Positions 45,801 through 58,180 are shown, counted from the stretch's first letter. The stretch: DNA of 64,000 nucleotides from Dermacentor variabilis (GCF_050947875.1 NC_134577.1:65971639-66035638), one strand, 5' to 3'. Numbers and translations are program-made. The notes: generated by a model not told the origin, from the sequence alone.

Positions 45801-45999
45801 CAGCCGCACAGTCACTGCTCGTGCTCCTCCATTCTTGTCCGATTTAAAAATTTTTGCGCCCTTCCTGTCAAACTCTAGAAAAAACGATCAGTCGGACATG
45901 TCAAACCGATTACGTCGGTTAAATGAAAGGTGGACATCGATGAAGATTAATCGCATTGCGGGATACTTTTAATCGATTAACCGTTCATCAATATCACCG

Positions 46000-46815
46000 A
46001 GCCTAGTCCGCAAGTTTAGTGACTATGATGACAATGGCGAGTTACTGATGCTGTTTAAGCCTCCCGGGACAATAGCACCATCGCTTACTTTGATGATTTC
46101 TTCATGAACGCTCCCGGTTTCGCTTATGCATCGCTCACCTATAAGAATTCCTTGAAGAAAGGATAAATGTTTAAGATTTCACTAGTGGTGACGAACGTTG
46201 TATCGACAACGTGGCACCTTAGGGGGTATTAGAGATGCGCTGCAGCAGCGGATTCTAGGCTGGGGATAAACTCTCGCTGAATTTTCTTATCATGCGGATC
46301 ACATTATCAAGTTGCTTGCTCGCTGACTAAGCTGCGTTTTCCGCACGATACATGCGCTCTTGTTCTGCGCGCTCATGTTACAAAAGGGGTGTAGACGCTT
46401 TGCAAATAACTGTGTGAAGTCAAGCATACAACGCTTTTGTATTTACGTTTCGCGCGCCGCATGTATTTTTGTCTTATTTTGCCTCCAAGCAGGTTTCGCG
46501 AATGTACATCGAAGTTTGCTCGACTTTGAATCGAAGCGTTTATTCCTTTATTTTTCTCTTCTTGTGAAATTCTTGGTTAACGTACTGGCGTCCGTTTCGA
46601 CCGTTTCTGTACACCATAAACTTTGCGAAAGTGAGAGCGAACGCAAATGTAACGCAAGTTCGTGCGCTTTCGCCGCTGCGTTCATGGAATGCGTCAATAG
46701 CACCGAGTACAACATATGCTGCCTTCACGTGTAACCTTGGATGCAGCTCACTATGAAGGTTGGTATGTGCTATTGGCTGACAGAGGTATTCGTAATAACA
46801 ATCCCGATAATGTTG
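46000..46815. other. No recognisable feature
   Basis: Open frames here have no family signature and no splice context. Nothing else was seen. Confidence 0.5.
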
Positions 46816-46818
46816 TCA

Positions 46819-46859
46819 CACGCACACGCACACGCACACGCACACGCACACGCACACGC

Positions 46860-46936
<77 letters not shown>

Positions 46937-46937
46937 A

Positions 46938-47033
<96 letters not shown>
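46819..47033. repeat. Compound microsatellite (CACGCA, CA, GA)
   Basis: ACGCAC units pass into a long AC run and then a long GA run, more than 210 bp in total. Confidence 0.97.
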
Positions 47034-47036
<3 letters not shown>

Positions 47037-47755
47037 TTGTTCTTAACCGACCGGGTTTAAAAAATCAAGCTCTGAAAAATGCGTTCGTAATTATATTAGC
47101 ATTTCGTTGTACGCTGAACTAAACGCGAATAAAAAAATAGTAATATAATTCCTGTCAATGCGACGACAAAAGTCAAGCTGTAGAAACCGAGAATTTTACC
47201 ATAACATTGTAAAAGTCAGGTGCACCTGTCCCCTTTAGTCTAGAATAATAAAACATTGTGAATAAGTGTGCAACATAACTTTATTTTCAATCTGCCACAG
47301 ACTATCTCGAAAAAGCGCAACGATGGCAGGAAGATGTTTGTGGAATTTTCTACCTAGTCCTCGTAATTAGAGCTTGAATTTCTGACTTGGTGCATCGTCG
47401 GTAATGTCGCGTATTGAAGACAATGTCTTCTTTGCTCAGTTCAGATCGATTTGGAGTTTTTGGGATCTCGGTGTTGGTCTACCTTCGTTTCGTAAATTAG
47501 ACGATTTGAGGCCTTATAGAATACGCAGGACGACGTGAAAGGAGTCAGTGAAACTTGGAACGAATGCTTCGGCCGGCCAGTCACGCAGGAATTTTGCGTG
47601 TATTCGTTGGCTTCTTTCACGCTCGGACAAACACTATTACGTAGCAATATATGTATATTCGATAGAAGAGAATGAAAACCGATTACCTTTTTTTTCGGTC
47701 TTGTTCGTCCCGTCTTCTACGGCGCACTCACTCATTTTACGGAAACAGTATCCGT

Positions 47756-47756
47756 A

Positions 47757-47784
<28 letters not shown>
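47756..47784. repeat. (TA)n microsatellite
   Basis: About 14 TA units directly before the Gypsy fragment. Confidence 0.95.
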
Positions 47785-47787
<3 letters not shown>

Positions 47788-47795
47788 AAGTCTAC

Positions 47796-48130
47796 GGCAG
47801 AGAGGCTTGTATCGCAAGTTCATCTCAACGTACAGCGGTCCATTCGTGATACTCAGCCGGTTAAGTGACGTCAACTACGTCATCACAAAGCTGACCGCCA
47901 ATAATCGCCAGTCGCGAAAGGCTCAAGTGGTTCACGTGGCCCGCCTGAAGCACTACCATCATAAGGTTCCCGAATCAAGAACTACCAATCATGTGGTTAC
48001 ATCGCTCGCTCGAAGAGCTTCGTCTGCGCCGGAGGAAAGTGTTACGCTGCGCGGCGGAGCCGAAGAAGAGGAGATGGAAGAACTGCGCGTGGTGTACGTG
48101 GTGTCTCTACGCCCTCTAGATCACTTGTAG
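47796..48130 (+). pseudogene. Ty3/Gypsy pol C-terminal (integrase tail) fragment
   Basis: GLYRKFISTYSGPFVILSRL, DVNYVITKL and VVHVARLKHYH match the end of Gypsy integrase, where 'K....Y.GPY.V......V.Y.V' and 'VHV.RLKPY' are usual. It is followed by an acidic tail and TAG at about 48128. The catalytic integrase core, reverse transcriptase and LTRs are not nearby, so it is an isolated remnant bounded by two microsatellites. Confidence 0.75.
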
Positions 48131-48142
48131 TAAATAAATCCA

Positions 48143-48236
48143 TGTATGTATGTATGTATGTATGTATGTATGTATGTATGTATGTATGTATGTATGTATG
48201 TATGTATGTATGTATGTATGTATGTATGTATGCATG
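48143..48236. repeat. (ATGT)n microsatellite
   Basis: More than 20 ATGT units, with one ATGC unit near the end. Confidence 0.97.
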
Positions 48237-48589
48237 TAATCTGGTGACGTGTTCAAGTCAAACGTGACGTCACGCGTTGACGTCTTCGTCAAGCGATGAT
48301 GTCACTTGTCGTCATGTGAGGCCTCTTGGAGGAGCAGTACAGTGTGCACGTTCGGCTTTTTTGCACTGTCTCCGGGATCGGCCCACATTACTGTGTGAGC
48401 AACGGGTACGCGGACACCGGAAATACCGTTCAACTAGAGGCTAGCAGCTTCGCTGTGAAACCAGGTTGCTCCGGCGAGATCGTTCGTACATCGCGTACAC
48501 GCCACTGTGGCGTTCTTTGCAGTCAGGTAAGCAACCGTTGCCACTGTAGAAAAGAAATTACTGGCGTTTCTTTTTTTTTTTTTTAGAAT

Positions 48590-49874
48590 TTAACCACGCA
48601 TTGTCGGACGTTTTCTCCGGCTTCTGCCTGCGAAATACCTCCAAGCGTACCGACTAACGACAGCCTTCGACGCCGAGGTCGAGATGGCGCCACAGCCGCT
48701 GAAGCCGCATATTCTGCAACTTGACCTCGGAGATTGACGACAGGCTCGGCGTGCCGGCAGTCTCGGGCGCGCACCTAAGCAATCCCCACGACTCGAATGC
48801 ACCTGGCTACGCTGCCGAAAAAAAAAAAAAAAAAAAACGCGCGCCGCTCGAACGCCTGCGCGCGCGCGTGGCGGTGACGAAAACGTGTGGGATAGAGAGA
48901 GTGGAACAGTAATAAACAAAAGGAACAGGAAGAAGCACGACGCGGGCGCGTAGCCCAAGGGGCGAACGGGGGGAACCGAACGACCGTTCAACAGGAGCGA
49001 GGGTGCGGGAAGAACCGGCTTCCCACGCCCGAATCCGAGCGTTTCTTTCTCGGTTCCTGCCGCGGCCACATGGCAGGCTCGCCGTACGCGATTCGCAGGC
49101 TTCCTGCGCCGGTGAAGGAAGGGAGAAGGATCAAAGACAGAGAGAGTGCGCGGCAGAGAGAGAGCGGCATCCTCCTCGTTCCTTCGCTCCTGGCGTGCGC
49201 GAACGCGGGCGCGCCGCTGGGCTTCAAAGCTGCCTGCCTGCCTACCTGCTCGGCGGCATTCCTACGTGCCGAGCGAAGCGGCGGCGTTTCGGCCCAAGCT
49301 CGCCAGGAGCCCAGCGGGCCTTTTTTACCGCCCGAAGACAGAAGTGGTGGTTGCACCGCGTACGAAACGGCGCCTCAGCTGCGTTCCGGCCCCGTTTTGT
49401 TGCTTCTCGTTCTCGAGAACGTCAAGCTCCCACGCGACGACCGCGCTTCTGCTGCCGACGCGGGACGAATCCAGTGAGCCTACGGGGTAAATCTTTTGGT
49501 AGTGCGGATTTACGGCGCGAGTGCTTGAGTGTCGAACGGATTTGCCTCTTCGCTTCGAACGAACGGGATGCACCGCAGCATCGGGGGACGACACCGTGCT
49601 CGTGTCAGTAGCCATCGGCCGGCTTCGAGTGACGACGTCCCGTCATCGACACGTTCCCAAGGCGCGGCAGCGCACGCACCGACGGTGTGAGGATCAACGG
49701 CGACGCCGTTCCGTTGCGAACGCCACAGTGTCGGCAATCGCTTCCTTTCGGAAGCAGTGCGAACAGTGAACCCGTGTCGAAGGAGCCGAGCGAACGCAGG
49801 CCCGAACCGGGAAGTTTCTCTTTTGACCGCTTCATCTGGGCCCGCCCGAGCCTCGTATCCAGTTCGAGCAACAG
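48590..49874 (+). promoter_or_regulatory. GC-rich island, candidate promoter and untranslated first exon
   Basis: The stretch is markedly CpG-rich from about 48590 to 50285, with many overlapping short frames on both strands as expected of GC-rich non-coding DNA. The right edge of the candidate exon is AGCAACAG|GTGAGT at 49874, a full consensus donor. No long conserved frame enters it, so an untranslated first exon is the simplest reading. No coding exon to which it would splice was found in the remaining 14 kb. Confidence 0.4.
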
Positions 49875-52390
49875 GTGAGTCCCCGCTCACACCCCTCACC
49901 CCCCGCCTCTTTACGACCGGTCGTCTTCCGCGCTAGCTTCGTGGAAGGAAGACGCTCCGTTCCGCCGCCCCTGTAAAGCGGCCCGCGGGATTAATGTGGG
50001 ACCAGTCTGGTCCTGCTGCACCCAACGGAACTGGTCGTCGTCTCGCAAAAATGTCTGTCCCGGGTGAACGACGTGCACGTTGCTGCAGTCTGCGACCAAG
50101 GCGTGACCAGACGTAGAGGCCCCATCGACGTTCGCGTACAGTTGTGGCCGCGCGTTCTTGAGACCGGAAGGGCACGCCGCGGAAGCGGCTTTCGTCTCGA
50201 CGCTCACTGAACGAGGCCGACGCTGTTCCAGTGACTCGCGGGGCACGAAGCTGTTGTGGGCGGCGGTCGTGAGACGCACAATTTTGTAAATCCCAACTCA
50301 TTCTCGAATGCACACGTTACGCTACATATTTAGCGTCGCTACTTTGTGTCTTCTGTCATCTATCTGCTTTCCATTTGACGCGAAGTTTCGTTCGTGCCCG
50401 CCGGTGGGTGCTCTTTGGCTAGAACTGCCCTCTGCGCCATTAAAACCTTTTGGTCAATCAAATCAACCATGCCCGTCATTGCGTTTGCCACTTTGGGACA
50501 TTAATAGAGCTATCGAAAACGAAAATGGTGGGCCGTGGATTGCGGTCGTCGAAGAACGGTGCATAACAGCATGATGCCTACCCACTCATCTTAATTCTAA
50601 TCAGAACTGCTTGTTGGCCTAGTTGGTGCTTGCTAAAAGACATGTTGTTTTGCCGCAAGTTAACACACACAAAAGGAAGACACATAAAGACAACACCAGA
50701 CAACGTGTTGTCTTTATGTGTCTTAGTTTTGTATGTGTTAGCTTGCGGCAAAACAACGTCTTTTAATTCTAATCAATGGCAACCTACCGAGAAGAGTAGA
50801 AAGAAAAAAAAAGAATGGTATGGAGATCCAACGCATATGATGGAATCTTGCAGCGATTAATCAAATTCTCCGAAACCTAATGCGATGCCTACACAGTTCT
50901 ATTTGTCATCCCAGGAAGCGTGCGATCTCGTGCACCGTTCACTTTTTTCACCGCTCAGGTCACAGTGTCGTTCAGTGTTTATGTTCATGCGCACTACGCA
51001 CGCCGCTCACAAGTTGTGCCGAAATGCAAACTGACAGTTCACCCGGATGCCCGCTGCTAGACGTGTCGAGGCACTCATGTCACGTGGGGCGAAGGCGATG
51101 TTAAGATTTTTATGGAAATGTGTGCTTAGACAGAGAAGTATACGACGGGAAAGACAACTGCGTGAGACTGGACCATTATTCGTCCGTTTCAATCCCGCCT
51201 CTTTAGCCTAATACGAATGTGCGCGCGCCTGTTTTATTCGGCAAGAGAGCAGGAACACGGTCAGAGAGACCCGGGAGGTTTCGCAAAGAAAGCTTCTCTT
51301 GAATAACAAGCTTTGCGAAGCTCTTTCCTTTTTCATGATATTGAGCAAAATTGCGCCCTTAGCAGTGGCCGTGCCTTGCACAGCGCGTGCACATCCCGTT
51401 AGAAACGACGCACTCCTTTCATATTTGCTAAAAGTACCGGGCACTTGAGATGCTAGGTCAACAGCAATAACTCCCTCGCCCAGAGGAGGGTGCCCCCTTA
51501 GCCGTTTCTTGGCGAAAGCACGATTGGGGAGGGTGGCGAGAGGAGGAGGGAGGGGGCATTTACTTATGACGAAACCATTCGGCACAAATCGCCGCCCCAA
51601 GTTCGCTTACGGCCTGGAGAGACTGCTTTGTAAAGCGCAGTTAAAGCGAGGCTATCGCGAAGCGGTGACGAAAAGCTCATGCGCTTTATATGTGGCAATG
51701 TGGACTTCACCACAGTGCCGCTGACTTTGCTTCTGAATCGGCCTCCGCATTGAACGCTCGAAATGGAGTCATCTTTCGCTCGGATGCTGCCGACGACGTC
51801 TTTCCCGCTTCGCACCTGGCCTCTCGGTCTGTTGTGTTCGAATTGAGTGCGTTCCACTCCTATTCGTGGAACCACGTACTCTCGTACCGTGGCTATATGC
51901 AAAGTAGGACTCGCAGATGGCGATAATCTGGATGGATACATACGTGCTGCGAATCGCCTTTCGTGGGAAAACCTGCAGCGTGTCCGTCTCGCATCGGCAA
52001 TTCCTATTCGCGATAATGTAGACACTACGGCACAATGATAAGCTAAGCTACGCGCGGCAAACAGTTCTGTTTGCAACGTGGTGTAAGTTATAAAGACGCA
52101 ATCGCAGTACCGGGCTAACGTGCGCTGGTTAACGAATCATATAGTTAATCGCAGTGCACGGGTTAACGAATCTTCGCGTGAGAAGCGTATACGAGCTCAT
52201 CGAAGTAAATTATATAATATAGTGACCGTTCGTCGACTGAAATACCGGTTACCCTACGAAAGCGTGGAAACTTCGAAGCATTGTGGTTTCTTTCCCGACT
52301 GCGAATAAGTTTCATCGCAGTAACAACTAAGGCCGTGAAAGAGTGCTTCCAGCATTTTGTTCTTCTGGGTTGAGAGTGAATTTTTTTTTT
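49875..52390. other. No coding exon recognised
   Basis: GC-rich to about 50285, then AT-richer. It contains foldback element C (50634-50764). No other repeat family was recognised. Confidence 0.5.
50634..50764. repeat. Foldback (snapback) element C
   Basis: The arms 50644-50696 and 50705-50757 pair over 53 bp with four mismatches around an 8-base loop, and AAAAGAC/GTCTTTT extends them outward. The left arm has the purine-rich GGAAGACACATAAAGACAAC core. Confidence 0.92.
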
Positions 52391-52392
52391 TT

Positions 52393-52606
52393 TACTCGCC
52401 ATGGCGTTGCGCAACCCAGCTCCAAGTCACGGCGGCTGCATTCCGATGAAGGCAGAACGCAGGAGCCTGCGTGTAAAACGGGCATCACAGGTGCGCGTCA
52501 GAGCGCCCTGGGTTGGTCGAAATTAATCCGGAGTCGCCCACTAGGGCGTGCCTCGTGATCAGATTGTGGTATTGTCTCGTAAAACTTCGCCATTTATTTT
52601 AATGTC
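52393..52606 (+). mobile_element. SINE (Ruka-like), strongly diverged
   Basis: It retains CACGGCGGCTGCATTCCGAT, GGTTGGTCGAAATTAATCCG and AGGGCGTGCCTCGTGATCAG in consensus order. Confidence 0.65.
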
Positions 52607-52767
52607 ACGTGGCGGTATATGATACCGCTAAGAGCTATCGTCTCCACATCGTATAGTATACCTGCAAGTTTTCGTTGTAGACGCGCCCTGTGAAGTTCTC
52701 ACACCAGACAAAAAAAAAAAAAAATTCTGGCCACTGCGCAGCATTGGTGGTTCTGGCCACACGCGTG

Positions 52768-52801
52768 CTGTGTGTGTGTGTGTGCGTGTGTGTGTGTGTG
52801 T
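52768..52801. repeat. (GT)n microsatellite
   Basis: A GT run with one GC interruption. Confidence 0.95.
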
Positions 52802-52904
52802 AAATCAAACGCACATTTTATTGTTTTGGCGTACACAATGCATTGTTACTGCGCAAATAGGGTGCTAAAGAAAGAAAAAAGCTGCATGTGCGCAGCTGGA
52901 ATAC

Positions 52905-53245
52905 AATTTGCGCACGCAATTTTCCTGCGGAATCCCCCCATCGGCCTCGCTTCATTGTTCGCCGGTCGTTCTTCGCCGCCGAATGGCCGGCGGCCCTTTT
53001 AATTGCATTTCCGGCTCGCGCATTCAGCCTTAACCTTGGCGACAGGCCGTCTATACGTGTACGCATATACGAACGCGTCGAGCGGCAGCTGAGCTTGTCC
53101 GGCGCCTCGCGCTCGCGGCTTATCGATAACACGGTGGACTCGCTTTCGTTCCCCGATCAGAACCTTGAAACGTTCGGGGAGCGGGGCCGCTATATGCGGG
53201 GCACGCGCAATAAACGGCAAGCAGCGTGTCTGTCTGCGTGGGTAA
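52905..53245. other. GC-rich patch without recognised gene
   Basis: Open frames on both strands cover this CpG-rich patch, but no family signature or splice pair was found. It contains CTTTTAATTGCATTTCCGGC and a GGGGCCGCTATATGCGGGGC palindromic stretch, so it may be regulatory. Confidence 0.3.
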
Positions 53246-53497
53246 AGGTGTGTGTGAGTCATACAAAATTATCCCTGCTCAGACAGAGCAAGAAAATATG
53301 ACATCTTAAGGGCAGAGTGATCAATCAGATTTACGGTCTGATTGACTAGTATACACTAAGAAATGGTCAAAAGACTAAAAAAATAAAGGTGCGAGTAAAA
53401 GAAGAGAAAATATATGAAGAAAGGTTTGTTCAAGCACAACAAGAAGGCAACTGACAATGGATGTAGTTTTAGTTTTCTTCGTTTCTTTTTCTCCTAG

Positions 53498-53645
53498 ATT
53501 GCGGCGAAATGCGGAAGCGACCGCGTACCGTTCGATAGGTGTACGACAGAAAACGCCAGGTGGTTAAGATCAATCTGGTGTGCCCCACTACGGCGTGGCT
53601 CATCATCAAATCCTGGTTTCACCACGTAAAACCCCAGAATGTTTA
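53498..53645 (+). mobile_element. SINE (Ruka-like), 3' part, diverged
   Basis: GGCGAAATGCGGAAGCGACC, CCAGGTGGTTAAGATCAATC, CACTACGGCGTGGCTCATCA and 'cacgtaaaacccca' follow the SINE order. Confidence 0.7.
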
Positions 53646-54359
53646 AAAATGTTTTCTATTGCTTAAAAAGGAAAAAAAACGTGCTTTTAGCAGCAACTCT
53701 AGCTGAAGTGTTTAAGAGAAAGCACGCGCCGGGTGGTAGGATAGCTTGGATTACGTCAATTGAGCATAGAAATCGAATTCGATGTACCGAATTCTGGTGA
53801 GGGGCATGTGGGCGAGCGGATAACATGCGAGAGTGAAATGAGAGGCATAGGAGGTTCTTTGATCGCCTAATTCGTGCACTTTGATTTTTGTCGCGAATTT
53901 CAAAATAATAATAATTACTATGGTAACCGACTAAAAGAAACGCAATAGAGAGGAGCGTTAAATTATAGGCCGTATGATTTAACCGTGCTTGTGCTATAGT
54001 AACAACGCCACTCTCATCGTGAAAGATGGCTTGGTAAGCCAGAATTGTCCCAAAAACTAAATATGATGGGTGGCAATGCACAACACTCCGTGCCTTCCAA
54101 GATTATGAGAGTCTCCTCGAATCCAGTCAGGTGTCTAACGGTCCTAACCAATCATTTATCATCGTAATAACTACAACACTCTCGAAAATATACTTTAATA
54201 AGGATGAGGAAAGCCTTGTATGCGCATAGGTATATAATCCAAGTTCCCAAGAAATAAAAATTGAGTCACTGAAGTATACTTACGTGACTTTAATGCGAAA
54301 GCATTAGGACTTGTCGAAGTTATCACCTTAAATTGAAACTGTACCTCAATCCAGCTTAC

Positions 54360-54520
54360 TATAATTCGTACCAACCTTAATCCACTTTCATCCATCTTAA
54401 TCCACCTTGCTCAAATTTGTATCAAACACTCTCCACCTTAATCCACTCTAATCGACCCTAATCTACCTTAACCCACTTTAATTCATCGTAATGCACCTTT
54501 GACCCACCGTAATTAAATTT
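54360..54520. repeat. Degenerate tandem repeat of CTTAATCCAC
   Basis: About ten diverged units of CCTTAATCCAC (period near 11, with longer spacers) lead into a GC-rich block with GTGACGTCAT. Confidence 0.7.
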
Positions 54521-54529
54521 TTGGAGTGA

Positions 54530-54680
54530 GCCACAGCGTCCGTCCGACGCCGCGCGGTTTCGCAGTGCGAGCCTCAGCAGCTTCCGCGCCGGGAACGTGA
54601 CGTCATCACTTGGTCACGTGGGTTTCCTTGCCGGACGCTCGCCGACGTTTTCCGCGTCATGGGGCTATAAGGCTTTCTCC
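54530..54680. repeat. GC-rich repeat-like block
   Basis: It contains TGACGTCA (54598), a CACGTG and a 'catggggctataaggctttc' end. It resembles the block at 36440-36720. Confidence 0.4.
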
Positions 54681-55350
54681 TGAATAATATACGCCGAACG
54701 TAAATTGCAGGTAGCGATTACTTTTTCCCATTAGCGAATACGATTCGATCACACGTATACGTTCTTGGCCACGCAAGCTAGAGCTGGACGATCTGGTGCT
54801 GGTTGCTGGTGGATGTTAAGATGTCTGTGCAGCACGTGTCATTTAGTGCACACGCTGACTGTAAGGGCATTCATGCAATTGTGCGGCTGGTCCAAGTTCC
54901 TGTGCAAAAAAAAAAAAAAAAAGGAAGATCCGGCAAGAGTTTGCCATTAACTGCTCTGGTTAATACCCTACGATCTGTCGTATCGCCGAGTCGTATCATT
55001 GCTTCAGAATGTAGGTTTTTTATGGGCGCTATGATCTCGAGAAGTTCTTGCGAAGAAGACTCGGTGAATGCTCTCGCGGGATGTATTTCGCGCACGTCCC
55101 TGTGCAGGTTCCCGTTGCGCGGGGTGCGCGGAATTCCAATGGACGCAACAGCTCGGCACGAGACCGCTGTCCTCGTGCAGTCTGCTGCACCGGCCTACAT
55201 CTGTCGTATAAATTTTGAACTCCCGTTGCGGCTGTGGAACGTAGCGCTATCGGGGAGATGTTTTTGCTCGGCAATAAGCCGGTATGGGCTGGCTGCAGTG
55301 TGCCTCGGTGGTGTGGAGCAATGCTAGTATAGCGGCCTATACGTAAGCAA

Positions 55351-55456
<106 letters not shown>

Positions 55457-55521
55457 GGCATTATAGAAAATTAATTTGAAGGACTGGTTTTCCGCATAAT
55501 TTCATCCGGCTTGCTCATTTA

Positions 55522-55678
55522 GATGGGGACGAAATGCGAAAACACCCATGTACATAGATTTAGGTACACGTTAAAAAACCCCGGGTGGTTGAAATTTCCG
55601 GAATCCTCCACTACGGCGTGCCTCATAATCAGAAAGTGGTTTTGGCACGTAAAACCCCATAATTTTTTTTTTTTTTTG
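55522..55678 (+). mobile_element. SINE (Ruka-like), 5'-truncated
   Basis: It starts at GATGGGGACGAAATGCGAAA and continues through the conserved body to 'cgtaaaaccccataat' and a T-run. Confidence 0.88.
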
Positions 55679-55689
55679 CTGATTGCGTC

Positions 55690-58180
55690 ACGTGAAGGAT
55701 ACGAAGAAACTGTGTCATTCGTAGAAAATGCTGCGAGATTCGACGTCGTAAGGATGAGCTTTCCTCACTCGAGGTGAGAGATCCTAGCTGAACCGCGCTA
55801 GCACGTACGCCGTCTTATAAACTGGTTCGAATCGTAATTGTATGTGTATAGATGTGTCGAATTGTAGTCACGTCTGTTCGCTCAAGTTTTTTCGTCGGGC
55901 AGGACGCAGCTTCAAAAAACATGTTTTTTTCCCCTTTATTATAAAGAAAGTGTTGTTTTACGGGTGCTGTGATCTTCGGGAATGTTTTTCAGCAGGGATG
56001 TTGCCAACGTTGTTTAAAACGAAGGAAGGCAAAGGAGTGCTGCCCCTTGGAGAGTGTGTGCATTTAGTTGTCTGCACAATAGTACGTCTGCTGTTCATCT
56101 TTCTTCTTTCTTTTTTCCCTAGGGAATAGCAGCGCTACATTTGTTACAAACGTCCAGGTTGTCTGTGTTGTGTGTCGAGCACCGGCCACATTATAACTTA
56201 CTCCTCGCCTCCTTTCTTTATGCTCGATGCTTATTTGTCTCGTCCGCAGATCAGTACGGACACACAGCAGGGGTAAAACAAGTGCAGAGAGACGGAAAGA
56301 AGGCTAAAACGAGGCAGAATTAATAAACGACCTATAGAAGTGTTCCGCAATTGTCCAGCTTGCCTACGTGACGAGGTGCGTAATGGCGGAGCGTATCTGT
56401 TATATGCATGCAGGCAAAGAGCCGTCATTTGCGTGACCTTATCAATATAGGCAGTCGTCGTACTGTTGAACCACATCGCGACACTGCGCCGCAACAGCCA
56501 CGCCCCGAATGCGTGTGGTCGGCGCTGAGAGGCTCCAGATCGACAGCTTTAATTGTGCGTTTCGCCACGTTGTGTAGAACTGAAACGCGCTGCTGAAGCC
56601 TCTGTAGGAACAACAGAAAGCACGGACAAGGCACCAATGTAGATTTCACGATTTTCCATTCTCCAGGCATCGTATCTGTCCTTTCCGTCGTCCGTTTTAT
56701 AGGGCCTCAGGAATGCGTTTCACTTAAAAGTTTGAAGTCAACTACCCTAACCCTTCAAGCCCTTTCTCGCCACGTTAGTTTATCGACGTGCGACGCGGTT
56801 GCTAACTTAACGTTGCCAGCGTTCCGGAGCTTCGCTCAATGCTACACTGCAAATTGGGCGACTGAGGCCTGCCTTCAGTAACTTAAAGCTCGAAAAAAAA
56901 ATGCCATCACCCGTCGAAGGCACAGTATACCAGATTTAGTTGCACCTACAGGAAAGAAGCCCTGCATTAAAACCTGGCTTCTTGCCGGGCAATTAATAAA
57001 ACGCGTGGTCAACATGTCCTGCTTTGTTTCTGTTTTGCAGGTTTCTCTTTATTTTGTCAGTACATTGGATGGCTCAAAATCTGGCACTCAAATGACGTCG
57101 TTTTGTTTGCGTAACAAGCTGATTTGGTCACGTGACCTACTGCCACCGTCGGACTTAACCAGAACATTGAGCGTCGCAATTGTCGGGGCTTTGATTTAAC
57201 AAAAACGAAGTGTAAGGACTCGGGAGCAAACATTGAATAGTTTGTAAGGAAGGCGCGTTAAACTTACTCCATGCGAAGCACTCCAGAAAGATCCAGCAAG
57301 CACGCATCCGCATTGGAGAAATAAGAAGGCGTGTTATGGTTAAATTCGACGGTTACTCCACAGTCGCCAACAACATTAGAGAGAACACTCACTTCTTTTT
57401 CTGTTTTGTTTTTTTTTTAGTCAGGTATCACTCGTGATGCGTGGATTCGATCCTGACTTGTTAATATGTAATGTGTAGTCTTCCCCCTTGAGCCATTCCC
57501 ATTGAACGCTTTATTACGGAATATGTATGCTTTAGCCACTACGGCGTCTCAAAGCACCCCTTCCATACAGCGCGAATGCCTACTGATACTTCTTTTTTGA
57601 TGCAACGTGCAAAAAGAAAACATCAGGGAGGGTTTTGAACGGATATCCACGTATTATTAGCCTAGCGAGAAAAAAATGTTTCAACAGAAGGGAGACAGAT
57701 AATATCTCTTGTTTAGAAATTGTTTGCCAACACGCAAATGACCGCCGCGATGCTGTTAAGCACATGCAGCTCCAAGGAGATATCGAAGGATGCTAAAGGA
57801 CAGGGTAACGGAGAAAAACAAATCTGTCGAAGGAGATTAAACTCGTACTCATGCCTGGGGCTTTCCATATCACGACGCGAACTTTGGCTCAAGCATTCCC
57901 GAAGCGTCAATTGAATGAATCCGAGGCAAACGCTGTATCTAAGGGCACGGCGAACTGATTCTAAGGGAGTTACGACACATGGTTGCCAGGCATAGCGAAC
58001 GTGCTACGTACGTGATAAGTTGTTTGGCATGCGGCTTGATAAGGGAGTATCTCTGATCACGCAACACTGTCAGCGCAACACTGTTATGCTATACTGTGGC
58101 CTGTTGCCAGCCTATGTACACGCGGGGCGGTAAGTGAAGGCGGAAGCGATACCTTTTAATACCGCTGACACTGCGGTCAG
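55690..58180. other. No coding exon recognised
   Basis: A possible highly decayed SINE lies at 57425-57570 (GTGGATTCGATCC, then CCACTACGGCGTCTCAAAGC). Nothing else is recognised. Confidence 0.45.

Noticed and set aside
46716..47060. Thr-His and Arg-Glu repeat ORFs
   Set aside because: Artefact of the compound CA/GA microsatellite.
49003..49899. Several long overlapping ORFs in the GC-rich island
   Set aside because: They occur on both strands and in all frames, with low-complexity Arg/Ala/Ser composition and no recognised domain; GC-rich DNA has few stops by chance.
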